Origin: Perca fluviatilis
Taxonomy: Eukaryota; Chordata; Actinopteri; Perciformes; Percidae
Assembly (NCBI RefSeq): GCF_010015445.1
Contig: NC_053126.1
Span: 23,431,169 to 23,495,168 of the forward strand
DNA: 64,000 bases
Direction: 5' to 3'
The notes below the pieces were generated by a model, which was given only the letters and a program-made list of their open reading frames with translations, was not told the DNA's origin and ran no database searches. How positions within the stretch are numbered: the stretch's first letter is position 1; every line of letters begins with the position of its first letter. The translations under genes and the position numbers were made by a program. Of this stretch, positions 21,438 to 32,830 are shown piece by piece.

Positions 21438-24400
21438 TAATATATATGAATATATATGAATATATATATATGAATGAAATTGTCAGGTTCATTGCATTGC
21501 AAGTGTGAGAGAAGCGTCCTCAGACATGTTTCTGCACTTTTCAATCAAATCCAATACATAGAGTGAGAGAGGTTGTTACGCAGACTTGCTCTAATCAGAG
21601 TTGTGTGGTATGGGGATTAGTTTGTGGGTGTGGCATGTGGTCTGCTTTTGGTGGAGAGAACTTTCATGTGCTGTTTTCAGGAAACTGGACTTTATGAGTA
21701 CAAAGTCTTTGGTGTGCTCAGCACCTGCACTGCAGAGCTGTGTGCAGATGTCTACATGGACTTGGCGTATCGGAAACATTGGGATACATATGTCAAAGGT
21801 AAAAAACAAAACAAAAAAAAAACAGTAAGGCAAGGTTCACACAGTAATTGTTCTTTCCATCCAATGTAACTTTCCCTTCATATTCACAATAATGTCATTT
21901 GTTCTGTTCTCTAGTTAGTTGCGGACAAGATCTTGAAATAGTGCTCTGCATTTAGTCATGTTTTTTTACAGTGAAATAACATTTTTAATTTGTTATCTTT
22001 GTCTTTATGCACCTCTACAGTAACCTGCAGGTAACATGTTGTCTGTGTTGTAGCTGCCTAGTCTGTTAGGAACAAAAATCCAGTTTGAATCACATATAAT
22101 AGTTAGAATTGTCTAGAGCTGCACAATATATCGTTTTTTTTATTGTCATCACGATATCAACTGGCGCAATATACATATCGCGAAAGGCTGCGACATTATG
22201 TTATGTTAGTTGAAAGAACATATCAGTAGAAAACTGCTTTTTAAAATGTTACTGTTCTTTTTTTAGTGGTGCCTTTTAATGTTCAATTTGTTCAGTAGAA
22301 GAATGTTAAAAATAATTTCCTTTCCTTTGTTTAAAAATCAACAAGAAATTTGTTCTATTTAAGAAGAATACTGAAAGCAGCAGAAATGCAGAACTGAATA
22401 TCTGTTTATTTATCGCAAGTAATATCTTTATCGTGATATTCAACAACGATATCGCATATCGCATACTTTCCTCATATGGTGCAGCCCTAGAACTGTCTGA
22501 CGTAACAGGATTTTATTAGTAGTTAAAGTAGCTTTTTCTTCCAAAGTGGTGTTTTTTGGGTTAGTCTGGTTGTCTGTGGTGGTAGCAGAGTCTTCTTGTA
22601 TTTGCTATGGTGTATTGCTCTCTGAGAATATGTAGACCAGCAGCCAATACATATTATGAACTCTTTAGGGTGTAGAGTAAAAGGGGAAACTATACAGCCG
22701 ACATATCTGACCTTAAACTTGATAAATGTCTAAATGTATGTGAATCTTGTCACTGTAAAGTATGCTGTACAAAAATAACACAACATATCTCAAAGTATGA
22801 AACATTTTGCTAAGAACATTTGACTAGCTAAATGAGTAAATGACGACAGGTTAGTAGACGTCAGGTAAGTTTCTGAAATAATGTGTGAGCAGAATAGAAC
22901 CGAACAAAATGTTTTATTAGCAACATGTTAGCCTTGATTCGAACAGTAAATATAACGACTAGCAGTAAACAGTAAACCGGTCGAAGAAAAAAAACTACAA
23001 CAATCATAGGCAAGGCAAGGAAGTAAAGTAAACAATGGCTGGTTTCTCAAAGATAGACTTTGGCTCAGATTTAACTTAAAGTGAGACTTCAGATAGATAA
23101 TTAATCTGCTTCACAAGTCTAGTTTTTGACTATATCTTAAGTAGGATTTAGTTTTTTTTAAACTAAAAACATGGCTGACTGAAAAGCTACTTCAAACCAC
23201 CTCACTCCAGCAGAAAATGTTTACCTTCTGAAAGTTACAATGACAAAGTCCACCCCAAAGGGACTTACCATCTCCAACAGAAAACACTGTTCAGAAACTG
23301 CTCCAAACAGCTCTATTGTAGTCCAGCATTTACTTCTGTGACAAACTTGCGTCACTTGGTAACACACGTTATAATGCTCGCCTAACTGCTAGCGTGGCAC
23401 GCCCTCATACTCTGCTTCTGACTGGCTAGTAGTCCTAACCTAGCTACTGCACATGTGCGACTCCCAATAAAGATGGAACAGAAGTGAGATGTCTCACTCT
23501 GTAGCTAAAACAGAGAGCTCAACACACAGGGTGAAAAGAAGCGCTGCAGCAGTGTGTAGTACAGTAAAAATATGGTGTTTTTTGAAAATTAAACCATGTA
23601 AACCTATTCTGATATAACCTCTAAATACAATTATGAACCTGAAAATGAGCATAATATGAGCACTTTAAGTAGAATTCTCACGTACTGTATCTGTACTAAA
23701 CTTCGTTATTCATATTTCCGGAAACTTTTACTTTTACTCCACTACATTTCCCCTAAGCAGCTTAGTTACTCGTTACTACAAAATAAAATAAAAGTTCATA
23801 ATCAAAGTTTGTTTTACTTTTACTTCTCATAATTAAGTACATTTAATATCAGAAAATTACTTTTGATATTTAAGTACAGTAAACATCAGATACTTTAAGA
23901 CTTTTACTCAAATAATATTCTAAAAGTAGACTTTAACTTCTACCAAAGTGATTTTCTGGGAAGATACTTGTACTTTTTCTCAAGTATTGCTTTCAAGTAC
24001 CTTATACAAGACTGCTCGCTGGACAACATTGTTAACAAACCACAAATTATGAGCCACATTTTTTTCACATAATTTTTTTGTCATTTGATGCCACTGGTCA
24101 GCAGGTATTACCAACTGTTACCATGGAAACATGGCTCTTAGTTCTGGAGAGGGTAGCTAACTCTATGCTTTATTTTTGGGAAAATGTCTAACTTGCTTTA
24201 GACTAATCTAAGAGCAAAATGAAGACTTGTCTCACACTACAGGCCAGTCTGAAATAGTTTTGTGAAACTGACCACAGATCTGGACCAACCCTTACTTTTT
24301 AAAGGTGCCCTGCCACACGTATTTCATTACTTTGTGGTAATGTCTGAAGTTCTACCATGGACTCTGTAACATTTTTTGTGGAAAAAATGCCTTGGTTACC

Positions 24401-27400
24401 TTGTTTCAAGCCATTCTAGCGTGGTATACAGTAGAAAGCCTGCAGAAAAACTCAGCTCGATTTGTGCCAGTTCTCATTAATATTCAACGAGTTTAGCTGC
24501 TTGACTCTGATTGGCTAACAGCTAGCCAATGAGAACCTGGCTATCAGCATCCTTTACCCAGCGCAACTGGGCAAGCTCATGAATAGTAATGAGCTCAGGC
24601 AACACCACGTCAGACTGACCAGCTTTTGTAATTGGCCTGATTTCTCCGCTTATTTCTTTTCAGTGGCTAGAGGTGACCGAGGAGGTAGCAGTTCATTTTC
24701 ACATTCACGACATAACATAACACATATTTTACTTGCATTTTAAAAAATGCAAGTAAAAACGTTTTTGTGTGGCAGGGCACCTTTTAAAGCTACATATTAA
24801 TTTGATGATTGTCTTTAAAATGTTGCGTTAGTATTATAAAGAGTAAGAAAGCATGTCTTTGGTTGCAGGCAGCTTGTAATGACTGAGATTTTCCCCCCAC
24901 TTACTAGGCTAGTGGATGTCATTTTATGCAGAGCATGAGAAACTGTACTGTACTTTAAAAACTTTTGCATAGGGCGGGGGGGACACTTGTTTACTATTAC
25001 TTATGCGGCAATTGCATAATTTGGTCATGGGCAGTATTTCGAGTGTATGCCTTGAACTTTACCAGCATTTCTTTTCCTTTCCTAATCATAAGAGATGAAA
25101 AAAACAACAAATAACAGAGTATCCTCAGAGGTTATAGAGCATTATTTTTTTTAAATCCCTTTCAAGTATATTAAGTATCCCTCCACTGATGTTTAGCTGC
25201 TTTTTTACTTCATGTCACTGTTATTTCTTTTTATTCAGAGCTCTATGAGAAGGACTTCAATGGACAGACTGCAATCTACTGGGAAGTAAAATACCCGTTT
25301 CCTCTGTCAAACAGAGACGTATCCTTCTGGTCCACACAGATACAGTCAGTAACGCAGACAAACAAATGTGAACACTAAAGCTTTTTCTCTTTGAGCATCA
25401 AGTACGGTTTATAGAGTTGAAGTCAGGCTATAATTGAGAGCAAATTGAGAGAGTGTCTTCCCTAACAGCTTGAACCTCAGTATGTGTACGTGAGGGAGCG
25501 GAGAGACCTTGAAGTGGATGGCAGGAAGATCTGGGTTATCCTGGCCAGAAGTGCGCCACAGACACCGTGTGCAGAAAAGAGCGGCGTGCTGCGGGTCAAA
25601 GACTACAAACAGAGCGTCGCCTTGGAGAGCGATGGAGGCTGTGGAACTAAAGGTAACACGTGACGGGTCGCTTGGCAGCTCATGTCTAAGCTGTCCTATC
25701 GAATAAGGGTCTAAGATGCCAAAAAATAATCTTAAAAAAGAAAAAGCTGATTAATTTGCTTGACAGTCTAACTGGACAATCCATGAGATGTTTAAGCCAT
25801 TTATCCAGCAAAGTTCCAGTGAACGTTTGGCATTTTTTTGTTTTTTATTATTGTAAATTGAATATGTTTGGATAGGGCTGGGAAATATGGCTGAAACTAA
25901 TATTGTGATATTCATTTTAATATTTTTCCAATGTTAATATACATTAGGATAAGGCACATATGTGCAAAAACATGGAAAATAATCAAGTTAATGTTCAATA
26001 GATCGAAACTTTGTTCCAGTGTTAAGCATAACATAGGAAAAAACTATTATAAGATTTGTTTGATTTGCTTGAAATTGTTAATTTAAACAATAATATACAT
26101 ACAATAACATAATGTTACTATATTGTCCTGATACAACTATCACCCGACCCTCGGTTTGGATTTTGGACTGTTAACATGAGCTCGGGAAACTTGTAAAAAA
26201 GCATTTTCTTTTACATTTCTTATATCACACTATTAACTGAAAAACAAATATTGATTGATTAATGAAAAAATTATTTGCTGCAGCCCTTATATCACAAATG
26301 AACATGTGTTTTGTTTCAGTTTTCATGAATTACTTTGACAACCCTGGTGGCATGATTCCTACCTGGCTGGTGAACTGGGCAGCGAGCGTGAGTGCATGCA
26401 TGTTTCTTTCATTTTACTGCAATATTAGTCTGTATCAATGACGATTAATTTCCGGGATTGCTCCGGTGCCGCCGGAAATTCTGCCAGATGTCTCTCATTT
26501 TCGGCCAGATGTCCGTTACCTTCTGCTTTCTTTGTGTTGGCATTCTAAACTCCGGTGGATTTATGAGGACTATGGTTAACTGCTCCTCAAATCTCTGCAG
26601 GGTAAATCCAGACAGCTAGCTAGACTATCTGTCCAATCTGAGTTTTCTGTTGCACGACTAAAACAACTTTTGAACTTACACACGTTCCACCAAAACAAGT
26701 TCCTTCCCGAGGCTATTTTGCAGAGGCACCGTTGCTCCACTCGGTGATTGTGATTGGTTTAAAGAAATGCCAATAAACCAGAGCACGTTTTTCTCCCATC
26801 CTGGAATGCTGTGTCAACTAGCCAGACCCTTCTCCGCAGCGCCGTGGAAGAAGGTCTGGCAATGCGAGACTACTGCTAGCTTAAGGGGGCACTGACCTCG
26901 CTGAACAGTTACAGAATGCCCTTATTGAGATCCATAAAGTGTAACTTAACATGACTGGCTTTCACTTAAACATCTAAAGTGCAGACTTTAGTCTGTAAAT
27001 TGTTTTATTCTCATGTTTTGGAATTAACAAGCAAATCTCCCATGAAACTTTGGCATGATTTAGTGGGTTTAGTTTATGTAAACCAGCTTTGTTTGGAGAT
27101 ATTTCTCAACAGAGATAGAGATTTCTATGGGGATTATTCTGCTTTACGCAAGGGAAAGGAGTGTAAAATATTGAGGAGGTGGCTGTGTATTGATACGCAA
27201 CTCCACAACAATAGGAAAACAGCTGCATTTCTTCTTCCTTGCTCTCCTTCTGTCATCGAACAACACATCACAGCCAACCTCTTGCACAACAGCCGAACTC
27301 ACAATTCAGTCGTTTTCATTTACATTTGTTTCTAATTCTCTTGTCAGACAACTGAACTCGGCGAAAATAGGAATTTGAAATGTCGGTTTTCCAATATCAA

Positions 27401-28080
27401 CATAAAACATCAGACTGACATTTTTTAGAAATATCCACTCTTGTGAGCATTTTTTTAACACAGATGTGCTTTTAAATGTAGCTGTGTTAGTGTGGTTGTA
27501 CTCTTAAGTGTGGATTTACGCATTTGTGAAAATCAAAGAGTTTCTTGCCAAAAGATAAAACAGCATTTAATGGTACTGGTGTTGTTAGAGGACAGCCTTG
27601 TTACAAAAGAAGCCTTGAAATGGATGTACGATATAGCATATTGAGACTTTATATAAAAATAATATATATATATTTTATCAAAAGTAAAACTTTCATTGAC
27701 ATGTGGAAGCCGTGAAGAAACCATTTCCCTGCAGCGCGTCGCAATCTTCAAAATGTGCACATGTTGGCTGTTGACCTACTCAAACAGATCTTTGATGATG
27801 TCTTTAAAGAGGGTGTTAGAAGGGTTCACTCACAGGCCTTGCAGAGCTGCCTGCCTTATGGTTTTCCATCATTATTGTTAGCAGATGTGTTGCAGGGTGA
27901 TGTCAACAAGCTCCACTCTTTGTTGCCCCACATGGGTGGGTCTTCTTGGCACATGTGTTCATGACGCTCACTGATAGACGCTTTTTGTGTGTTTGTCTTT
28001 AACAGACTGGGGTTCCAGGTTTCTTAACAGACATGCAGAAGGCCTGCAGCAATTACAGCAACTTCTGCCAGAAGAAATGA
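20666..28080 (+). CDS. pctp: Phosphatidylcholine transfer protein (StARD2), six exons
   Basis: Joining 20666-20794, 21681-21798, 25239-25318, 25481-25652, 26320-26387 and 28006-28080 gives an uninterrupted 213-residue protein; human PCTP is 214. All introns are GT-AG and exon phases agree. The protein is one START domain, a cytosolic carrier that holds a single phosphatidylcholine in a closed pocket and moves it between membranes. Aligned to the human protein the offset is four. The phosphate contacts Tyr72 and Arg78 (here Y68, R74) and the choline cage Trp101, Tyr114 and Tyr155 (here W97, Y110, Y151) are all kept, so activity is expected. Conserved stretches include VYWEVKYPFP (here IYWEVKYPFP), FDNPGG and the amphipathic C-terminal helix after GVPGFL. 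The start was chosen because the first exon encodes the START N-terminal helix (FTDEEFRSAW) and the length fits. Introns 2 (3.4 kb) and 5 (1.6 kb) carry transposon debris. TMEM100 lies divergently upstream. Confidence 0.97.
21386..21475 (+). repeat. (TA)n microsatellite in PCTP intron 1
   Basis: About 48 bp of pure TA followed by broken TATATGAA units, in intron 1, about 200 bp upstream of exon 2. Confidence 0.95.
21681..21798 (+). CDS. pctp: PCTP exon 2
   Basis: Residues 44-82 plus one base. It begins ETGLYEYKVFGVL and includes phosphate-contact residues Y68 and R74. Acceptor CTGTTTTCAG, donor AAG|GTAAAA. Confidence 0.96.
22114..22489 (+). mobile_element. hAT-like MITE in PCTP intron 2
   Basis: Ends TAGAGCTGCAC and GTGCAGCCCTA are near-inverted. 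The flanks GAATTGTC (22106-22113) and GAACTGTC (22490-22497) form an 8-bp target duplication with one mismatch, as expected for hAT elements. The 376-bp interior has no coding capacity. CGATATCG-type words near both ends extend the inverted repeat. Confidence 0.8.
23160..23668 (-). repeat. Dispersed repeat ending in AAAGTGCTCATATTATGC
   Basis: Read on the minus strand, it starts near 23668 with AAAGTGCTCATATTATGCTC and ATTTTCAGGTTC and runs through ACCATATTTTTACTGTAC and GAGACATCTCACTTCTG. This is the end of a very abundant percomorph repeat. It lies in PCTP intron 2. Confidence 0.6.
23690..24005. repeat. ACTT-rich dispersed repeat in PCTP intron 2
   Basis: Words such as CTTTTACTTTTACTCCACTA, GACTTTTACTCAAATAATAT and TACTTGTACTTTTTCTCAAG are diagnostic of a common fish interspersed repeat. 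Weaker relatives occur at about 11690-11830 and 12365-12455. Confidence 0.6.
24303..24783. mobile_element. TTAA-flanked MITE in PCTP intron 2
   Basis: Ends AGGTGCCCTGCCACAC and GTGTGGCAGGGCACCTT are inverted and the element sits between TTAA at 24299-24302 and TTAA at 24784-24787. A TTAA target is typical of piggyBac and Kolobok transposons. The interior is non-coding. Confidence 0.8.
25239..25318 (+). CDS. pctp: PCTP exon 3
   Basis: Residues 83-109 (ELYEKDF to FPLSNRD), including cage residue W97. The acceptor is TTTTTATTCAG. The donor GAC|GTATCC is weak at +4 to +6, and the following intron is only 162 bp. Confidence 0.93.
25481..25652 (+). CDS. pctp: PCTP exon 4
   Basis: Residues 110-166 plus one base, starting YVYVRERRDL and including cage residues Y110 and Y151. 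The start at 25481 follows the human exon boundary. A second AG 12 nt upstream (25467-25468) would add four residues, LEPQ, in frame. Donor AAG|GTAACA. Confidence 0.9.
26320..26387 (+). CDS. pctp: PCTP exon 5
   Basis: Residues 167-189 (VFMNYFDNPGG to WLVNWAAS). Acceptor TTTTGTTTCAG, strong donor AGC|GTGAGT. Confidence 0.96.
26452..26872 (-). mobile_element. Non-autonomous repeat in PCTP intron 5
   Basis: It ends with a hairpin (GCCAGACC..GGTCTGGC, 26821-26860) followed by AATGCGAGACTA, and starts with a GC-rich CCGGGATTGCTCCGGTGCCG block. A truncated copy lies at 7583-7690. This is a very common percomorph element; class not certain. Confidence 0.65.
27716..27966 (+). other. Coding-like open frame in PCTP intron 5
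   Basis: After a plausible acceptor (TTTCCCTGCAG, ending about 27735) a frame opens with RRNLQNVHMLAVDLL, continues KQIFDDVFKEGVRRVH and SQALQSCLPYGFPS, and stops at 27962-27964. The amino-acid mix resembles a real helical protein. PCTP does not need it: exons 5 and 6 join cleanly without it. I do not recognise the sequence. It may be an old pseudogene fragment, an alternative terminal exon or chance. Confidence 0.2.
28006..28080 (+). CDS. pctp: PCTP exon 6 with stop codon
   Basis: Residues 190-213, TGVPGFL through the C-terminal helix to QKK and TGA at 28078-28080. Acceptor GTCTTTAACAG. Confidence 0.96.
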   Translation, partial: TGVPGFLTDMQKACSNYSNFCQKK

Positions 28081-28408
28081 ACTGCAATTGGCTCATGCAC
28101 AAGGGCTCAGTTTTACGTTCCTTGTTTTAGTTTTGGGAGGTACTCTGACGCTGTGGGATCAAATTTGACTTTTCTGAATGCGGTGAATGTGGCACGGTGT
28201 GGGCTGCTATACTTGTCATTGTAGCAGGCTGTTGACTCAGGCATGACGTGCATGACCGGCTGTTCTCATTACTAGGCTGGTGTGAAATCAATTCTGTTTC
28301 ATTGTACTGTATTAATCAATACTGTATTGTCTTTTCTGTGCAATCACTGTAAGCTTCAAGTCCCCCCAGGATTTCGGAGCTTTCATTGGCTATTTAAGCC
28401 TTTTTTTA

Positions 28409-28414
28409 AATAAA
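28409..28414 (+). terminator. Candidate PCTP polyadenylation signal
   Basis: The first AATAAA after the PCTP stop codon, 329 bp downstream. Other hexamers occur further on (for example near 29040), so the transcript may be longer. Confidence 0.5.
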
Positions 28415-28710
28415 TTGTTTATACAAAACACTGTATTACTTTTCGGCCTATATGGTGAAACAATGATTAGTTCAAACTAAAGCTTCTTTCATAGGATTTC
28501 ATTGTTTTAAATGTGTTTACTGTACTGTAAATATGACAGATGCAACATACAGTCATTTGATTTATGTACTTTAATTTTGGTAACATTGGAATCATTCATT
28601 AATTATAATGAAGTGAAAATGACAAATCTGTACTTCTGGAGGAATGTTTGCTTCTTGTGATTTTCTTGTCATTTCCAAGGGTTCATTACTTATGTAAAGG
28701 CCATGTTATG

Positions 28711-28749
<39 letters not shown>

Positions 28750-31700
28750 CCGCTCCGACAAGACGCACGTTAACAACAGAGCCGTTTCTTAAAAACTAAA
28801 CCAATTAAGGCGTCAGACTTATATATATATCTTACAATATACATATTGTGTTATATATATATAATATATATATATGTTGATTTATTATGGGTGCATACAA
28901 TCAAAGATACAGTATCTGAGATATAACTGTATTGATTTTAGGCTGTACTGATTTCAGTGATCCTGTTAATACAGGTGAAAATGGTTTAATCTGGTCATGA
29001 AAAGCCTATTACTGTGTAATATCGCTGTGTTATTGAAATTAATAAACTTTCATTTTAAATGTAGCACTGTAAACTGTCTGAACTTTTCTCACACACAATG
29101 ACGCTTTACAAGTAAAATGATGGCTTTCAAAAGGTCAATGGGTGTGCACTGTAATGTCCCACAGATGGGATGCTACCATGGTAACCTCAGCAAACACTTA
29201 TTGCTACTGCTACAGTAAACATTGCAGTGTTTGACGTTGTGAATAAACTTGATACACTCAGTTCAGCTAGCTAAAACGAATGTAGTCTAATACAACACAT
29301 TCTCTTTATAATGTTATGTTTAGTGTGTGTTCACACTGTTTTAGATAGGTATGATCATTTTGGAGGCTGTAGTTTGAAGTGCTGTGGAACTGTATTACAC
29401 AGATTGGTTTCTGTTATTTAGTCTACCCTTATGTAAATGGGTTTAACAAAACAATGGAAAATTAATAGTAAATTGAAACCTTATTTGAATCGCATTTAAA
29501 AACCAGCTGCAGAAACAAAATGCCAGCAACACAGTATATCAACAGCCACTTTTGAAATATGCGTATAGCATTAATAGACAACAATTAACATCATGTCAGG
29601 CAAGACTCCAACACAAACCTGTCGAATATGCATAATTCTTAAGTAAGGTGACAGCATTAACCACAGTATCTGGTAGAAAAGACTTGAGCTGCACAACAGG
29701 AGGGATGTCCCAAATTAATGTAGTTCTTTTCAGGTTCATTATTTGGGGTCTGTGCTAAGTACAAACAATTCAGGTAACAAACAAAAATTGTTCCCAGACA
29801 AACAAGGGGTTATAATTTTAGAGGGAGAGTTAATTAAAACATTAATTACCAATATTAGTGTGTACATGTATGTGTACAATTTGTTGTGTGAATTTGGAAT
29901 ATAACTTCAGCAAAGTCTAAATATAAATCAATTTGAGACGATGTACAGAAAAATAATTTTTAAGACTTATGGGATGAATGTGAGGTAATTATTTAAGTCA
30001 TATCTGATTAACACTGGGTGGGTATTTGGTTTGTACGTAATAGAAGTGGGATGGTTGTTTGTTTATTGTATAAATATTAAGTTAATTGTTTGAGTTATGG
30101 AGAAGGGGTAGGATCATGAAAGTGTATACCTCTGCCAACTATTTTTCGGACATGTAAGTTTGTTATAGGTTTACTGTTCATTTTATTTTTTATTCTTTAT
30201 TTTTTCCTTACTTATTTGTCATGTTTTTTTTGAGTACAGGAAGTGCAATTTATAAAGCAGATCTGTATGCTGTAGCAGAAAAAAAATATTTGAGTTAGAC
30301 TTTAAGGCTTTAAGAAAGTCTAATTTTCTCATAAATACTTATCAAATCTTTCAGTTTATTTGCTCATTATCTCAGAATAACTTAACACTTTCTGGAGTCC
30401 TTTAAAACCCTTTAAAAGTGTTCTAACAATTTATGCTGCCTTGTCCTAAAATGCTACCCTATGCGTGTTTCTGTGTATTTCCGTCAGTATCTTTATGTTT
30501 TTGATTACAAACATGGGTAAGTGTACTGTAAGAATATGTGGAGCATATTTCGATATGCTATTATAATATTAAGATTTCAGGTGTAGCATATTTTGATCGA
30601 ACACTATTCCCTATCAAATAATGCTCCCACGCACGTGCAGAACCGCAAGTAGCACATCCACAGGGAGCAAATTTATGTTTACGTCAAACACGACCCCTCC
30701 TCCCGGACAACTTAAATAATTACACATTTCAATAATTAACTTCATCCATATCTTAGATAAACACTGAATTCTCAACATTAACTTATACTATTATTATACT
30801 ATATACTTAGACACTACACTAGAAAAGTCTTAATCATGGTAGCCTAGTTATCAACAGGTAGGCCTACCGTGTCCTTCGCGCACAGGCACGTGTAAAGACA
30901 GCCTCTTTTGTGCGCGAGCCTGTCAAGGCACACATTTCCTGACCAGGTGGAGGTGCTGCTGCAGGTAGGCTAAGTATAGGCTTTATTAGGCTATGTTTAG
31001 TTATTTCATGGACTACTGTAGAGTAGAGATTTAGGTAGGCTTTATATATGGTTGTATGGTCTTTTTCTTTGTTTTGGGGATAGGAGTGATTCATTTTCAG
31101 GGCTTTTACTAGCTGTAAAAACCTAAACTTTAGCATGCTAGCTATCTTACTGCTCACTGTTAAGCCTGTAACTTTGTGGCATGCTAGCTACCTGACTACA
31201 CCATGTGTTTGTGGCTGTTTGTGACAAAAATAGTCACAAAGTTGCGATAAAATACACTGTCTGGCCAAGGCTAATCAGACAGGCTAGCATTAAAAGTAGG
31301 GAGGCTATCTCTAAAGCTGACTACTAATGATAACCAGGCTGACTTTCCAACAAAATATGTAAACATAGTTAGCTTGACTAAGTTTCCCTAAATTTCCCAA
31401 CCATTGTTGTTTATATTTTAATGATTTAATACCACATTTTGTTGAGCTAATAAAGTTAGAATATGAACAGGTATGTTATCTTACTGCTTGATAAACTTTT
31501 TGGAAGATGTAAAACTTAACATTTAACATTAGGTTCTGGGGTGGCAGCCATTATATTATATGTTAATTTACAAGAATGCATTTATACTTTGCTTATGAGT
31601 TGGATATTTATTTGTTGACTGTGACGATTGGAGTCCTCCACACTAATGAAGACATCAGCCAAAACATGTGTGCTTGTTATTCTGCATGACAAAATAATGA

Positions 31701-32295
31701 ATATACAACACTGAATGTGAACCAGTTTACCTTTTAGATGGGGACTATGATGAAATAATAACCCACACACGCACACAAACACTATATCACTTTGCACACA
31801 TGTACATTGTATTTTTATCCTGTGTAACTTATTTTTTATAAGCTATTGTATGTTTACTGTCTGAGTTTTGTTTTTGCATTGTATGTTGAGGCCACATCTA
31901 GGACGATTTTCTGTCATGACTATAACGTTTTCTGAATCTGAATACTGTGGGCATCTGGGCTTAGAAGCCTGTTTGCTCCCTTAATGTGTGGTTTTACTTA
32001 TAGGCCAAATGTTGCCAATTCCAAACTACAGATATGTTTATTCATTACAAGTGATCTCCCAGGTGTGCCAGCCCTCCCATGAAATGTCTAAACTTAGGTG
32101 TGAAATATAGAATCAGAGCCAGATGTGGATGTAACTTCTTTCCCCATCAGGAGATCCTGTGATAGTGTCTTTTGTGTCGAAAAAACACAGTATGGAAGCA
32201 GATCCTGAGAAGATTTGGTGCCTAGTGTTGTTGGTGTGGCTGCTGCAGCTGTATGATGAGCCAGAAGTGCACTGGTGAGTCTGAAACATTCACCA
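28415..32295. other. Intergenic, no gene seen
   Basis: AT-rich desert. 28712-28747 is a pure TA repeat with smaller TA runs to about 28875. 31800-31950 ends with TTTTCTGAATCTGAATACTG, like a decayed LINE tail. 30860-31000 is GC-richer. No exon is supported. Confidence 0.4.
28712..28875 (+). repeat. (TA)n microsatellite cluster
   Basis: Pure TA at 28712-28747 and shorter TA runs near 28820 and 28850-28875, separated by a non-repetitive segment. Confidence 0.95.
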
Positions 32296-32541
32296 GATTT
32301 GAAACCGACTTTTTATCACTGCATTCTGGTGACACAGAGATGAACACATGAACATTATTGCAGCCATATGTGATAGCTGAATGACTCTTTCCAAAACCAT
32401 TGGCATTAATGTGCCGCTAGAACAGTCTCCTCTCTTCTGGGAAGGCTTTCCATAAGACTTTGAAACCCAAACCAGGAAAAATAGCCCCACAGCAAAAATT
32501 GTGAACCTGGGTTTTCCACATACTTTTGGCCATATAATGTA
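32296..32541 (-). mobile_element. Tc1-like element end
   Basis: Read on the minus strand it begins CATTATATGGCCAAAAGTAT just after a TA dinucleotide, then GTGGAAAACCCAGGTTCACA and GGAAAGCCTTCCCAGAAGAG. This is the layout of the terminal region of a teleost Tc1-like family. Only one end and about 245 bp are present. Confidence 0.5.
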
Positions 32542-32796
32542 TACATTCCATTTCACTGTCAAATCCAGGCCTTTTACTTTGTTGTCTTTTTCTTAAGCAT
32601 CTGAATACTTCTCCACCCAGTAATATTAGATGTAGTAGCAGTAAAACTAACACTAAGAATAATTATATAAAAATGGATAGTAATTTGGCCTGCCACTAAT
32701 GATTATCTTCAGTATTGATTGATCTGTCAGTTACTTTCCATATTCATCTACAGCTGTAATTTACAATAATTTTCTTTGTCAATTAATCATATATGA

Positions 32797-32798
<2 letters not shown>

Positions 32799-32827
<29 letters not shown>
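32799..32827 (+). repeat. (TA)n microsatellite
   Basis: About 29 bp of TA. Confidence 0.95.

Positions 32828-32829
<2 letters not shown>

Positions 32830-32830
<1 letters not shown>

Noticed and set aside
25872..26290. hAT-like element from TAGGGCTGGGAAATATGG to CTGCAGCCCTTA
   Set aside because: The ends are only loosely inverted and the flanking 8-mers differ; not enough to call.
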